Below, one piece after another: positions 18,070 through 30,023 of a stretch of DNA of 64,000 nt (position 1 is its first letter; each line of letters begins with the position of its first letter). The DNA is from Lentimicrobium saccharophilum (lineage in GTDB: Bacteria; Bacteroidota; Bacteroidia; Bacteroidales; Lentimicrobiaceae): contig NZ_DF968182.1 in assembly GCF_001192835.1 (NCBI RefSeq), positions 2,699,113-2,763,112 on the forward strand, in the 5' to 3' direction. Made by a program: the position numbers and the translations under genes. The notes beneath the pieces were generated by a model that saw only the letters and a program-made list of their open reading frames with translations, had not been told where the DNA came from and searched no databases.

Positions 18070-18077
18070 CAAAGCTA
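18070..18077 (-). promoter_or_regulatory. Candidate -7 box for cysCDN
   Basis: Read on the minus strand this is TAGCTTTG, a match to TAnnTTTG, 29 bp upstream of the cysC start codon. A matching upstream TTG at normal distance is not seen. Confidence 0.45.
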
Positions 18078-18117
18078 CTACTATTTTTTTGATTGCCCGC
18101 CAGCTTGCCAAAAACGG

Positions 18118-18144
18118 AAAAAGGCCACCTTTGCGGATGGCCTT
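18118..18144 (-). terminator. Rho-independent terminator of the polysaccharide export operon
   Basis: On the minus strand AAGGCCA-T-CC pairs with GGTGGCCTT around a 5-nt GCAAA loop (one bulged T) and runs into a T tract. It lies 24 bp past the stop of the tyrosine kinase gene. Confidence 0.75.
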
Positions 18145-18167
18145 CAACACTTTAGCCCGATAAGTCA

Positions 18168-20627
18168 TCAGGTCTTCCTGAACATTTTATCAACCAGGCC
18201 TTCCTCTTCAGGTTCCTGGTCATCGGTATAGTATCCGTATCCGTAACCCGATCCGTAGCCATATCCGTAACCATAGCCATAACCATAGCCGTAACCGTAA
18301 CCATAGGAATTCTTGTCCATTTTTACATCATTCACCAGAATGGTCATGTTGGGGATGTTTCTGGACTCGATATCCGCGATGATTGAACCAAATACTTTCT
18401 TGTTGGTATAGTTCTGACGGACGACGAATACCTTTACATCGGCATATTTCATCAGCAGGAAGGCATCCGTTACCAGACCCACCGGCGGGGTATCGATAAT
18501 GATGAAGTCATAGATCTCCTTCAGTCCGTCAATCAACTCGTCGTTGCGGTCCGAAGCAATCAGTTCTGCCGGGTTCGGTGGAACCGGTCCGGCCATCACG
18601 ATATCAAGGTTATCAAGCGGCGATTTCTGGATGATGCCCTGCAGATCGCTCCGGTGAATAAGGAAAGAGCTTATCCCTTCGGTGTTCGACAATCCGAAAT
18701 CCTGATATATCTTGGGTTTACGCAGGTCGTAGCCCATCAGCAGGGTTTTCTTTCCGTAGAGGGCAAAGATGGAAGCCAGGTTGATTGCGGTAAAGGTCTT
18801 CCCTTCGCTGACCATGGTCGAAGTGATCAGAATTACCTGCTTTTCCTTATTCTGTGCATAATAGCTGAGGTTGGTCCTGATTGACCTGAACGACTCTGAA
18901 ATGGACGACTTCGGATATTCTGCCACAACAATCTGACTCTCTTTGCTGTTGTGGATCACATGCCCGATCATAGGGAGTGATGTCAGGCTCTCAAGATCCT
19001 TCTTATCAATCAGTTTGTCGTTGAAATAATCCTTGCCAAGTACGTAAACGACCGGGAAAACCAGACCAAGCAGAAATGCGATGGTGTAATTGAGCGTTTT
19101 CTTCGGGAAAACAGGCTGCAACTGATCTACGGTTGCCTCATCAATCACTTCATTGTCAGGCATATTCGAAGCCCGGGTAATCTGGGCCTCAGATCTCTTT
19201 TCCAGCAAATAGGTGTAGATGGCATCGTTCAATTTGAATTTACGCTCAATTCCAAACAAGGCCCGTTGCGTTCCCGGCAAGCGGTTGATCCGTGTTGACA
19301 GTTGATTGATGCGGTTGTTGATATCCCTGATTGCAATATTGGAGGTATTTACAATATTTTTGATGTTCTCTTCAAGGGTTCGCTTATTCACCCTGATCCG
19401 GTCGTCAAATGATGCAATGATCGGATTTTTTTCACGGGCAGTCAGCAGGGCTTCACCCCGTTCGGCATACAAACGGGTCAGTTCATTGATCAGTGTAGTC
19501 AGTACAGGATCGTCTATACCCATTGAAGACGGGACGGTGAGACCATCAATATTATCTTCATTATTCCGGAGGTAATTCTGCAAATACAGATAGTATTCAT
19601 TTTTAACGATCAACTCGGCCTTCCTTTCTTCAAGGTCACGCATCATGGTAAATACCTGCTGCGACTGGAAATCAAGGTTCATCACCTCGTTGGTAGTCCT
19701 GAACTGCTGCAGGTTCATTTCGGCCATCTGAAGCGAGTCGGAAATCCCGAGCAACTGATCGTCAATAAAGTTGATGGTATTGGTAGCAATCTGGTTCTTT
19801 TTTTCAAGACTCCGCTGAAGATATGCTGTCGTAAGCATATTCAGAAAGTCGGCAGCCTTGTGCATATTGTTGCTCCTCATTGAAATTTCAACAATAGAGG
19901 CCTCCCTGTTGATCGGCTCAATGGTATAATCCATAAATTGCCTGGCAAGATCCTCTGTTTTGTTGAACATGAAAAACATATTTTTCCCCAGATGTTCTTT
20001 AGGGACATAATTCGGATTAAGTATAATTTTAAAATTGTGGTAACGTCCCTTGATCTCCTGCCCGAATCCAAAGGTACCGCTGATGGCTACCTGCTTGCTG
20101 ATGTCCTCCAGCTGCCTGTTGCTGGAAAAACTATACAGAAAGGCAGCTTCTCCTTCGGTGGATAGGGAGTATTGATTTTCAGGCAGAATCTTCAGGTTAA
20201 ACCTCAGCCCCGCTGGCTGGGGAAAGGCCGTATCAAAAACTACAGTAAAAGGGGATTGGGTATACAACTCGCGGGTAACAAAATTGTCTTCCAGAAAATA
20301 GGAAACCCTGAAATCCAGCGCCCGAATTGCCCTGTTTACCAATGACCTGCTCTTCAGCACGCCTATCTCATTATTAAGATTCTGATTGCTTTTCAGATTA
20401 CCCAGCCCCAGCAACGCCTGGGGGTCAAAACCAGTTTTGTCATCTTTTACCATCACTGTAGTGCTCACCTTATACACCGGTTCGGTGTATTTGTTGAACA
20501 GAAAAGCGATGATCATCGCGATAAAGATGGTGATGATGAAAAAATACCAATAGCGGTAAAATTTGAAGAATAATTGTTTGAAATCAATCGATTCTTCCTG
20601 GTTCATTTCTTTGATATAATTCTCCAC
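18168..20627 (-). CDS. Polysaccharide co-polymerase with BY-kinase domain (Wzc-like)
   Basis: An 819-aa inner-membrane protein that controls chain length and export of a capsule or exopolysaccharide. N-terminal Wzz-type domain with a membrane helix (about 30-50) and a second near 510-530, a long periplasmic coiled-coil region between them, then the cytoplasmic bacterial tyrosine kinase: Walker A in STMVSEGKTFTA, Walker A' LLMGYDLRKPK, Walker B FIIIDTPPVG. The C-terminal tail carries nine consecutive Tyr-Gly dipeptides and 13 tyrosines in all, the expected autophosphorylation cluster. It follows the Wza-like gene with a 9-bp gap. No glycosyltransferases are next to it, so the assembly genes are elsewhere. 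Confidence 0.92.
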   Translation of the reverse strand: MENYIKEMNQEESIDFKQLFFKFYRYWYFFIITIFIAMIIAFLFNKYTEPVYKVSTTVMVKDDKTGFDPQALLGLGNLKSNQNLNNEIGVLKSRSLVNRAIRALDFRVSYFLEDNFVTRELYTQSPFTVVFDTAFPQPAGLRFNLKILPENQYSLSTEGEAAFLYSFSSNRQLEDISKQVAISGTFGFGQEIKGRYHNFKIILNPNYVPKEHLGKNMFFMFNKTEDLARQFMDYTIEPINREASIVEISMRSNNMHKAADFLNMLTTAYLQRSLEKKNQIATNTINFIDDQLLGISDSLQMAEMNLQQFRTTNEVMNLDFQSQQVFTMMRDLEERKAELIVKNEYYLYLQNYLRNNEDNIDGLTVPSSMGIDDPVLTTLINELTRLYAERGEALLTAREKNPIIASFDDRIRVNKRTLEENIKNIVNTSNIAIRDINNRINQLSTRINRLPGTQRALFGIERKFKLNDAIYTYLLEKRSEAQITRASNMPDNEVIDEATVDQLQPVFPKKTLNYTIAFLLGLVFPVVYVLGKDYFNDKLIDKKDLESLTSLPMIGHVIHNSKESQIVVAEYPKSSISESFRSIRTNLSYYAQNKEKQVILITSTMVSEGKTFTAINLASIFALYGKKTLLMGYDLRKPKIYQDFGLSNTEGISSFLIHRSDLQGIIQKSPLDNLDIVMAGPVPPNPAELIASDRNDELIDGLKEIYDFIIIDTPPVGLVTDAFLLMKYADVKVFVVRQNYTNKKVFGSIIADIESRNIPNMTILVNDVKMDKNSYGYGYGYGYGYGYGYGYGSGYGYGYYTDDQEPEEEGLVDKMFRKT

Positions 20628-20636
20628 GACGATATT

Positions 20637-21404
20637 TTATTTTAAAAAGTTCAGGATAAGCAATGTTGTTGAAATGGTTGAAAAAAGAATTGCATAGGGG
20701 AATGCTTCAAAAGTGAAATTCTTGTTGCTCATTGGCTCCACGTAAACAATATCATCAGGCTGAAGATAATATGCATCCGAGGTGAGGATGTCGGATTTCA
20801 GCAGGTTGATGGTATGTATGCTTGACCCATCTTTTGTTTTCCGGATCACGGAAATTTTTTTTCTGTTGGCAAAATTTGTCAGATCCCCCCCCAGACTGAT
20901 GGCCTGGAAAACATTGATGCTGTTCTGATATACCTGGTAAGTTCCGGGCCTCTCAACTTCGCCCAACAGGCTGATCTTGAAATTTACCAGTTTTACTGTA
21001 ACTGTAGTAAACTGAAAATATTCATCCACCACTTTCTGAAGCCTGTCTCTGACATCATTAACCGTCAACCCTTTAACCATAACCTTTCCAACTACCGGAA
21101 AATTAATATACCCCGAATCATTCACCAGGTAACTGTTCAGATAAACCCCGGCCTCCGTTGACATCTGGTATCCCATTGTCTGGTTTGCAAGGAAAGGATT
21201 GCTTGTCTTGGTGTCCAGGCTTTTTACATCAATGTAAAGGTTGTCACCTGGCTGCACCCTGTAATCGGTAGTATGACTGTTTGGGAATTCCGTTTTATCA
21301 CCCTTACTGTAATTTTCAGCATCCTGCAGATATTTAACTTTTTTCAGGGAAACACAGGAAGTTGCCATAAGGGCGATAAACACAAAGAATAAAATACGTT
21401 TCAT
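20637..21404 (-). CDS. Outer-membrane polysaccharide export lipoprotein (Wza/BexD family)
   Basis: A 255-aa lipoprotein with signal peptide and lipobox ATSC (Cys17). The polysaccharide-export domain follows (YRVQPGDNLYIDVKSLD, GYINFPVVGKVMVKGLTVNDV), then an SLBB domain (ISLLGEVERPGTYQVY), and a C-terminal hydrophobic helix (YAILFSTISTTLLILNFL) that in this family crosses the outer membrane. It forms the export channel that docks with the Wzc-like protein encoded immediately downstream. A TTACTTTG sequence on the minus strand at 21463-21470 may be part of the promoter. Confidence 0.9.
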   Translation of the reverse strand: MKRILFFVFIALMATSCVSLKKVKYLQDAENYSKGDKTEFPNSHTTDYRVQPGDNLYIDVKSLDTKTSNPFLANQTMGYQMSTEAGVYLNSYLVNDSGYINFPVVGKVMVKGLTVNDVRDRLQKVVDEYFQFTTVTVKLVNFKISLLGEVERPGTYQVYQNSINVFQAISLGGDLTNFANRKKISVIRKTKDGSSIHTINLLKSDILTSDAYYLQPDDIVYVEPMSNKNFTFEAFPYAILFSTISTTLLILNFLK

Positions 21405-21692
21405 ATGCCGGGATTTAGGAAATAAAATTCTGGTTTGTGTTATGTTAATTGTTATTTAGCGGCAAAGTAACAGGAGAACAAAGATAAAATGTTATTCAAA
21501 AACCGTGATAAACAAAGCAATGATAACACGTTTTTTCTTAAATAGTTTCGGAATCCGGCGTTTTCAGTCTTACATAATCTGAATTTTATGAAATAAGACC
21601 CATTCTGCACCGCACCGCATCATACTTGAACGGTTTTGCAAAGATAAGATTCCCTGCCCATTTAAAGGAACAATAATCTATTGATTATTCAG

Positions 21693-23018
21693 TTATTCCG
21701 CAACAGCCTCCCCCTTTAAAGTCGCCGGAGTGCAGGCAGTTACCCTGACCCTGACATAATCTCCCGGTTTATAATTCTCCCTGGGGAAAACCACCACTTT
21801 ATTCTGGCTGTTTCGTCCCGAAAGTTCTTTCCCTGATTTTCGTGACAAACTTTCTGCCAGTACCTCAAAGGTTCTACCAATATCCGCATGGTTGCTGCGG
21901 AATGACAATTCCTGCTGAAGGTCGATAATTTCCTGAAGGCGGGTGCCTTTCACCGCTTCGGGAACATCATCCTTATATTTCTTATGAGCCAGTGTATCAG
22001 GTCTTTCAGAGTACTTAAACATAAATGCATAATCATAGGCAGCCCATTTCATCATCTCCAGGGTCTCCTGGTGATCCTGCTCCGTTTCGCTGCAAAAACC
22101 GGTAATAATATCTGTGGAAATGGCGCAGCCGGGCAGAATACGCCTGATGGCTTCAATGCGCTGACGATACCAGCTGCTGTCGTACTTCCGGTTCATCAGT
22201 TTGAGGATGCGGTCGCTGCCCGATTGAACCGGCAGGTGTATTGACCGGCAGATATTCGGGTGGGCTGCCATGGTATGCAACAGCTCATCGGTCAGGTCTT
22301 TGGGGTGAGAAGTTGCAAAACGCACCCGAAGCAAGGGATTCACCAGTGCAACACGTTCCAGAAGTTTTGCAAACCCGGTTCCGTCATCCCATTTATACGA
22401 GTTTACATTCTGTCCCAGCAGGGTCACTTCGCGATATCCCTGGCTGAAAAGATCTTCAGCTTCTTTGACGATGGTCTGCGGGTCACGGCTGCGCTCCCGG
22501 CCGCGGGTATAAGGCACCACGCAATATGAACAGAAATTTTCGCAACCCCGCATAATGGAGATAAAGGCCGATACCCCGTTACTGTCGGGCCTTACAGGAT
22601 TGATATCTGCATAGGTTTCATCGGCCGAAAGAATGACATTGATCGCCTTCTGACCGCCCTCGGCAATATTCAGCAAACGCGGCAGGTCGCGATAGGCGTC
22701 GGGCCCAACGATCACATCCACCATTTTCTCCTCGCTGATCAACTGCTCCTTGAGTCTTTCGGCCATACAACCCAGTACGCCGATAATCAGACCGGGTTTC
22801 TGCTTTTTGTACCGCTTGAACTCCTGCAGGCGGGCCCTCACGCGCTTTTCTGCATTGTCCCTTATTGAGCAGGTATTCACGAAGATAAGATCGGCCTCCG
22901 CAATGTTGCCGGTGGTTTCAAAGTCATGATCGGTCATGATGGAACCCACAATCTGGGTATCAGAAAAATTCATCTGACAGCCATAGGTCTCTATATAAAG
23001 CTTACGTTTCTGATCCAC
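21693..23018 (-). CDS. miaB: tRNA-2-methylthio-N6-dimethylallyladenosine synthase
   Basis: A 441-aa methylthiotransferase that adds the 2-methylthio group to i6A37 in tRNAs reading UNN codons. Domains in order: N-terminal UPF0004 with three cluster cysteines ([31 protein letters not shown]), radical SAM with [19 protein letters not shown], and a C-terminal TRAM domain. The [14 protein letters not shown] form and the MNFSD motif point to MiaB rather than MtaB or RimO. Divergent from topA across a 185-bp shared upstream region. Confidence 0.95.
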   Translation of the reverse strand: MDQKRKLYIETYGCQMNFSDTQIVGSIMTDHDFETTGNIAEADLIFVNTCSIRDNAEKRVRARLQEFKRYKKQKPGLIIGVLGCMAERLKEQLISEEKMVDVIVGPDAYRDLPRLLNIAEGGQKAINVILSADETYADINPVRPDSNGVSAFISIMRGCENFCSYCVVPYTRGRERSRDPQTIVKEAEDLFSQGYREVTLLGQNVNSYKWDDGTGFAKLLERVALVNPLLRVRFATSHPKDLTDELLHTMAAHPNICRSIHLPVQSGSDRILKLMNRKYDSSWYRQRIEAIRRILPGCAISTDIITGFCSETEQDHQETLEMMKWAAYDYAFMFKYSERPDTLAHKKYKDDVPEAVKGTRLQEIIDLQQELSFRSNHADIGRTFEVLAESLSRKSGKELSGRNSQNKVVVFPRENYKPGDYVRVRVTACTPATLKGEAVAE

Positions 23019-23203
23019 AATAAAATTTTAATGAAAACAACCGCTGCTTCCCTGCACCGGGCGGCAAAAATACACATTATTTGAACAGCCTCATTTTTAC
23101 CTTGTTATAAATTATTCTTGGTGTTCTAAAAGTGTGGTATCTTTTTATTGCGTTACTTTGTGCCCGTTTTTAAAACATTGATTATTAATCAGCATTTGTC
23201 AAT

Positions 23204-25534
23204 ATGATCAAAAACCTGGTGATCGTAGAATCCCCTGCAAAAGCAAAAACCATTGAAGGCTTCCTTGGTAAGGATTTCACTGTTAAGTCGAGTTTCGGCC
23301 ATGTACGCGACCTTTCAAAGAAGCAACTCGGAGTAGACATTGAACACGATTTTAAGCCCAAATATGAAATTTCCGGCGACAAGGTTAAGCTAGTGAAGGA
23401 GTTGAAAAAACTGGCTTCCGAGGCTGAAATTGTCTGGCTTGCTTCCGATGAAGACCGTGAAGGGGAAGCCATTTCGTGGCACCTTACCGAAGCCCTCGGG
23501 CTGGATAAATCAAAAACCAGGCGGATTGTATTTCATGAAATCACCAAAAGTGCCATCACCGAAGCCATACAAAATCCAAGGGGCATCGATAAAAACCTGG
23601 TGGATGCGCAGCAGGCGCGCCGGGTGCTCGACCGTCTGGTAGGATTTGAAATCTCACCGGTGCTGTGGAGGAAAGTAAAACCCGCGCTTTCAGCCGGCAG
23701 GGTGCAGTCGGTAGCGGTCAGGCTGATCGTGGAGAGGGAGGAAGAAATCAAATCATTCAAGAGTTCATACAACTACCGGGTTACTGCCACATTTATCCTT
23801 CCGGGCGAAGAAGGTCAGCCGAAAATTGCTGCCGAACTCAGCCGTCGCTTTCCCGAGAAACCGGAAGCCCTGGAATTCCTGAACACCTGCGTGGGAGCAG
23901 ACTATCAGGTAGCCGATACCGAAACCCGCCCGGCAAAAAAATCGCCCGCTCCGCCATTTACCACCTCCACCCTGCAGCAGGAGGCCAGCCGCAAACTGGG
24001 TTTCTCCGTGGCCAAAACCATGATGGTGGCCCAACAGCTTTACGAAGCCGGAAAAATCACCTATATGCGTACCGACTCCGTAAACCTGTCGTCACTCGCC
24101 ATCAATATGGCCAAAGAGGAAATAACTTCGCTATACGGTGAGAAGTATGTTAAAACCCGCCAGTACGCCACCAAATCGAAAGGCGCCCAGGAGGCCCACG
24201 AAGCCATCAGGCCTACTTATATGAATCACCGGGAAGTTTCGGGCGATGCATCTCAGAAAAAACTTTACGACCTGATCTGGAAACGCACCATTGCTTCGCA
24301 GATGAGTGATGCCGAACTGGAGCGTACCACCGTGACCATCAGCATTTCAAAATCGCCGGAAAAATTTGTCGCTAAGGGTGAAGTAATCAGATTCGACGGC
24401 TTCCTGAAGGTTTATCTCGAATCGACGGATGACGAAAATACTGATTCGGAAGAGGGGATACTTCCTCCGCTGAAAACCGGACAACCCCTCAGCCTGATTG
24501 AAATGCTGGCCACGCAGAAATTTTCGCAGCAACCCCCGAGGTATACTGAGGCCAGCCTGGTAAAAAAGCTGGAGGAACTGGGCATTGGCAGACCTTCAAC
24601 CTATGCTCCGACCATCTCAACCATCCAGAAAAGGGAATATGTGGTAAAGGAAGACCGGCCCGGAGTTCAGCGCAGCTTTGACCTGCTGAAACTGAAAAAC
24701 GGAAAAATCAGTGAATCGGTAAAAACCGAAACTTCGGGACAGGAAAAGAACAAACTATTTCCTACCGATATCGGCTCGCTGGTAAACTCTTTTCTGGTAC
24801 AGTATTTTGAAAATATCCTTGACTACAACTTCACGGCCAGCGTGGAAAAGGAATTTGATGAAATCGCGCAGGGACAGAAAGTCTGGAACCAGATGATCAG
24901 GGAATTCTACTATCCTTTTGCCAAACAGGTGAAAGAGACCCTTGAGAAATCGGAGAAGGTCAAAGGAGAACGCTTGCTCGGAACCGATCCTGAATCAGGC
25001 AAAAACGTGTATGTAAAAATCGGTCGCTTTGGCCCTATGGTGCAGATCGGCGAATCGGAAGACGCTGAAAAGCCGCGCTTTGCAAGCCTGAAAAAGGGAC
25101 AAAGCATTGAATCGCTCGCCCTTCAGGAAGCCTTGAAGCTGTTTGATTTCCCACGAACCATCGGCGAATACGAAGATGCGGAAATGACCGTGGCCATCGG
25201 CCGGTTCGGGCCCTACGTAAAACATAAATCTGCCTTCTATTCCCTGGCAAAGACCGACGACCCGGCTTCCATTGATGCCGAACGGGCGGTTGAACTGATA
25301 GAAGAAAAGCGCAAAAAAGAAAAAGAGCGCGTAATCCGGATTTTCGAAGAAGATCCTGAAGTCCAGGTGCTCAACGGCCGCTACGGGCCCTATATTGCCA
25401 TCGGCAAATCCAACTACAGGATCCCCAAAAGCACCGATCCCGCTTCTCTTACACTGGAACAGTGCAGGGAAATTGCCGCGAAATCGGATGCCGCCCCGAA
25501 GACCCCCGGAAAAGGAAAGTTCAGAAAAAAGTAA
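23204..25534 (+). CDS. topA: DNA topoisomerase I
   Basis: A 776-aa type IA topoisomerase that relaxes negative supercoils. The Toprim domain has VESPAKAKTIEGFLG and the DEDREGEAISWH acidic motif. The active-site tyrosine is Tyr287 in KITYMRTDS. The C-terminus has the topoisomerase repeats seen in Bacteroidota (GRFGPMVQIGE, GRFGPYVKHKS, GRYGPYIAIGKSNYRIPK) rather than zinc ribbons, then a basic tail. A TTACTTTG sequence at 23153-23160 is one base off the -7 consensus and would give a 44-nt leader. Confidence 0.96.
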   Translation: MIKNLVIVESPAKAKTIEGFLGKDFTVKSSFGHVRDLSKKQLGVDIEHDFKPKYEISGDKVKLVKELKKLASEAEIVWLASDEDREGEAISWHLTEALGLDKSKTRRIVFHEITKSAITEAIQNPRGIDKNLVDAQQARRVLDRLVGFEISPVLWRKVKPALSAGRVQSVAVRLIVEREEEIKSFKSSYNYRVTATFILPGEEGQPKIAAELSRRFPEKPEALEFLNTCVGADYQVADTETRPAKKSPAPPFTTSTLQQEASRKLGFSVAKTMMVAQQLYEAGKITYMRTDSVNLSSLAINMAKEEITSLYGEKYVKTRQYATKSKGAQEAHEAIRPTYMNHREVSGDASQKKLYDLIWKRTIASQMSDAELERTTVTISISKSPEKFVAKGEVIRFDGFLKVYLESTDDENTDSEEGILPPLKTGQPLSLIEMLATQKFSQQPPRYTEASLVKKLEELGIGRPSTYAPTISTIQKREYVVKEDRPGVQRSFDLLKLKNGKISESVKTETSGQEKNKLFPTDIGSLVNSFLVQYFENILDYNFTASVEKEFDEIAQGQKVWNQMIREFYYPFAKQVKETLEKSEKVKGERLLGTDPESGKNVYVKIGRFGPMVQIGESEDAEKPRFASLKKGQSIESLALQEALKLFDFPRTIGEYEDAEMTVAIGRFGPYVKHKSAFYSLAKTDDPASIDAERAVELIEEKRKKEKERVIRIFEEDPEVQVLNGRYGPYIAIGKSNYRIPKSTDPASLTLEQCREIAAKSDAAPKTPGKGKFRKK

Positions 25535-25658
25535 GCCCCGGCACTCATCCCGGCATCCTGCATGCCATTGCCGGTGCAGCGCTTTATGCCTGTCACCGCA
25601 TCTACTCATTTGCAAAATCCAGGGAAAATCCATAGGTTTGAGCGCTTAAAACCCCTCG

Positions 25659-26840
25659 TTGATTATGGATATCTCCATCTATTTTGAACCATTGCCTGAT
25701 GAGCTGTTTGATGGTGCCGAAACCATTTCGCATCCGCGCATCGGACAACAAATACTCGCTTACCGTCAGAATGCTGATTTCCCGGAAGCGGCTGATGTTG
25801 ACATCGCCATCATAGGCGTGGTGGAAGATCGGGCCGCGGTGAAGAACGAAGGCTGCGCCGATGCTGCCAACGAGGTGAGAAAACAGCTTTACCGGCTGTT
25901 TCCCGGTTCCTGGACGGCACGTATTGCCGACCTGGGCAACATCAGGCAGGGATTTACCATTGAAGATACTTACTATGCGCTATCTTCCGCTGTTTCATAC
26001 CTTGTTGCAAACAAGATCCTCCCGGTCATCATCGGTGGAGGCCAGGACCTGACGTATGCCATGTACAAAGGGTATGAGAAGCTGGAGCAGATCATTAATA
26101 TGGCGGCCGTGGATCCGATGTTCGATCTTGGTGAAACACAGTCGGAACTGGATTCTCATACCTATCTCAGCCGCATCATCATGCAGCGGCCCAACTACCT
26201 GTTCAACTACACCAACCTCGGGTATCAGACCTACTTTGTCGATCAGCCGGCGCTCGACCTGATGAAGAAACTGCTTTTCGACAGCTACCGGCTGGGCCTG
26301 CTTACCGCCGACATGAAAGAGACCGAGCCGCTGGTGCGCAATGCAGATATGCTTTCCTTCGATATGGGCGCTATCAGGGCTGCCGATGCCCCGGGCAATG
26401 CCAATGCCGGCCCCAACGGTTTTACCGGAGATCAGGCATGCCAGATCGCACGCTATGCCGCCATGAGCGACAAACTTTCCTCTATCGGATTTTTCGAATA
26501 TAACCCTGCATACGACCGCAGGGGAATCACGGCACAATTGCTTGCACAGATGATCTGGTATGTGTTTGAGGGCTTTAATGCCCGGAAAAAGGATATCCCC
26601 TCCCGCGAGAGCGATGCTTTCATCCGTTATACCGTGCCTACCAGCGATTTCAGCGACGGCATCCTTTTTCTGAAAAGCCGCAAAAGCGACCGCTGGTGGA
26701 TGGAAGTAATCTGCGGCGCCGACAACCGCCGGAAATATGCCAATCATTACATCGTTCCATGCACTTACGAAGATTACCAAACCGCCTGCAACAACGAAAT
26801 TCCCGACCGCTGGTGGCAGGTGTATCAGAAACTGATGTGA
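25659..26840 (+). CDS. Arginase/formimidoylglutamase-fold protein with altered metal motifs
   Basis: A 393-aa protein of the ureohydrolase fold. The motifs lie in the right order but are changed. Classical GGDHS is replaced by GGGQDLTYA, so the first metal-binding histidine becomes glutamine. The DAHxD motif reads AVDPMFDLG. The SxDxDxxDP motif reads SFDMGAIRAADAPG. Family members are usually about 300-320 aa, so this one has extra segments, notably near the C-terminus (RKSDRWWMEV). Related Bacteroidota proteins are often labelled formimidoylglutamase, but loss of ligands leaves the activity doubtful, and no other histidine-degradation gene is adjacent. It starts 125 bp after topA. Confidence 0.75.
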   Translation: MIMDISIYFEPLPDELFDGAETISHPRIGQQILAYRQNADFPEAADVDIAIIGVVEDRAAVKNEGCADAANEVRKQLYRLFPGSWTARIADLGNIRQGFTIEDTYYALSSAVSYLVANKILPVIIGGGQDLTYAMYKGYEKLEQIINMAAVDPMFDLGETQSELDSHTYLSRIIMQRPNYLFNYTNLGYQTYFVDQPALDLMKKLLFDSYRLGLLTADMKETEPLVRNADMLSFDMGAIRAADAPGNANAGPNGFTGDQACQIARYAAMSDKLSSIGFFEYNPAYDRRGITAQLLAQMIWYVFEGFNARKKDIPSRESDAFIRYTVPTSDFSDGILFLKSRKSDRWWMEVICGADNRRKYANHYIVPCTYEDYQTACNNEIPDRWWQVYQKLM

Positions 26841-26850
26841 GAAGGAAAGG

Positions 26851-27190
26851 AATTGCGGATTGCGGATTGCGGAATGATTGCTCTTATTTATCGCTTTTTT
26901 TTGCTAAAGACAGGATTAACAGGATTAACAGGATTTTCAGGTTTAAAAGGGTATTGATACCAGAGAAATTCCGGATCGGGTTTGGTCCCGGGAGACGGCA
27001 AAAGCCGGATAACGAGAGATTGCGGGGCACGAAGGAGGGCATACGTGCCAACAGGGCATCCGCGCCAGTCAGGTGAATGAAAATTGCCACTAATGCACGA
27101 ATTTAATGAGTGTGCACGCGCCTTCCTATGCCTGCCGCGGACCCTGGAGAGATGGTTAGATGCACGAACGGGGACGTTCGCGCCAACAGG
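26851..27190. repeat. Mosaic repeat unit A, copy 1
   Basis: Begins with low-complexity repeats (ATTGCGG, then CAGGATTAA repeated) and ends in a common tail module of about 125 bp (27065-27190) that also ends every complete type-B unit. Copy 2 of the unit is at 28193-28535. The tail includes the string CCACTAATGCACGAAT, a variant of CCACGAATGCACGAAT in the other copies. No coding function seen. Confidence 0.8.
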
Positions 27191-28192
27191 GGGATTTTCA
27201 CTAAATCAGTGAAATGATTGAGACAGGACCGGCCTTCCAAAAATGGCGTTAAGAAAACAGGCAGCATGAATTAAAGAAGAAACGTGTGCGAAGATGTCTG
27301 GCGATGCACGGGTGATTTTTGTACATCGGTATTAAGCAGAGAAAGAATGTAACAACCTTCGTTTCTTCCGGCCAAAATGCTCGCCTGTTTTCAGCTATTT
27401 TTGGGAAGCCTTGATCTTTTGGTACTTTTGGATCAAGCCAAAAGTACGGAAACCAAAGAAATTGTAATCCGTTGAGAATGAGTGATTATTAGTGCGGACA
27501 TACTTGCATCTTGTTAGGCCTTCTTTTTATCCCCGCATGACATTTCCCGCTCAAAGACCCCACCGTACCAGACAGGTGAATGAAGATTGCCACGAATGCA
27601 CGAATGTAATGAGTGTGCACGTCTTCCGACGCCTGCCGCGGACCCCGGAGAGATGGTAAGAAGCACGGACGGGGACGTTCGCGCCAACCGGGGGATTTTC
27701 ACTAAATCAGTGAAATAATTGAGACAGGACCGGCCTTCCAAAAATGGCGTTAAGAAAACAGGCAGCATGAATTAAAGAAGAAACGTGTGCGAAGATGTCT
27801 GGCGATGCACGGGTGATTTTTGTACATCGGTATTAAGCAGAGAAAGAATGTAACAACCTTCGTTTCTTCCGGCCAAAATGCTCGCCTGTTTTCAGCCATT
27901 TTTGGGAAGCCTTGATCTTTTGGTACTTTTGGATCAAGCCAAAAGTACGGAAACCAAAGAAATTGTAATCCGTTGAGAATGAGTGATTATTAGTGCGGAC
28001 ATACTTGCATCTTGTTAGGCCTTCTTTTTATCCCCGCATGACATTTCCCGCTCAAAGACCCCACCGTACCAGACAGGTGAATGAAAATTGCCACGAATGC
28101 ACGAATGTAATGAGTGTGCACGTCTTCCGACGCCTGCCGCGGACCCTGGAGAGATGGTTAGATGCACGAACGGGGACGTTCGCGCCAACAGG
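27191..28192. repeat. Two tandem 501-bp type-B repeat units
   Basis: Unit B1 (27191-27691) and B2 (27692-28192) are near-identical direct repeats with a 501-bp period. Each has a specific head of about 375 bp followed by the common tail shared with unit A. The head contains a strong hairpin: TACTTTTGG and CCAAAAGTA around a 6-nt loop. Open frames inside are short, differ between copies and look non-coding. Confidence 0.85.
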
Positions 28193-28535
28193 GATTGTGG
28201 ATTGCAGATTTTAGATTGAGGATTTCGGAATGATTGATCTTATTTATCGTTGTTTTTTGTTAAAGACAGGATTAACAGGATTTTCAGGTTTAAAAGGGTA
28301 TTGATACCAGGGAAATTCCGGATCGGGCTTGGTCCCGGGAGACGGCAAAAGCCGGATAACGAGAGATTGCGGGGCACGAAGGAGGGCATCCGTGCCAACA
28401 GGGCATCCGCACCAGTCAGGTGAATGAAGATTGCCACGAATGCACGAATGTAATGAGTGTGCACGTCTTCCGACGCCTGCCGCGGACCCTGGAGAGATGG
28501 TTAGATGCACGAACGAGGACGTCAGCGCCAACCGG
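28193..28535. repeat. Mosaic repeat unit A, copy 2
   Basis: Second copy of unit A, with a few point differences and one fewer AACAGGATT repeat. It is joined directly to the third type-B unit. Confidence 0.8.
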
Positions 28536-28561
28536 GGGCTTTTCACTAAATCAGCGAAATA

Positions 28562-30023
<1,462 letters not shown>

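Noticed and set aside
27514-28546. Several 70-100 codon frames inside the repeat array
   Set aside because: They shift and break between near-identical repeat copies, and their apparent repeats (NPVNPV-type, INRINR-type) come from the DNA repeat CAGGATTAA.
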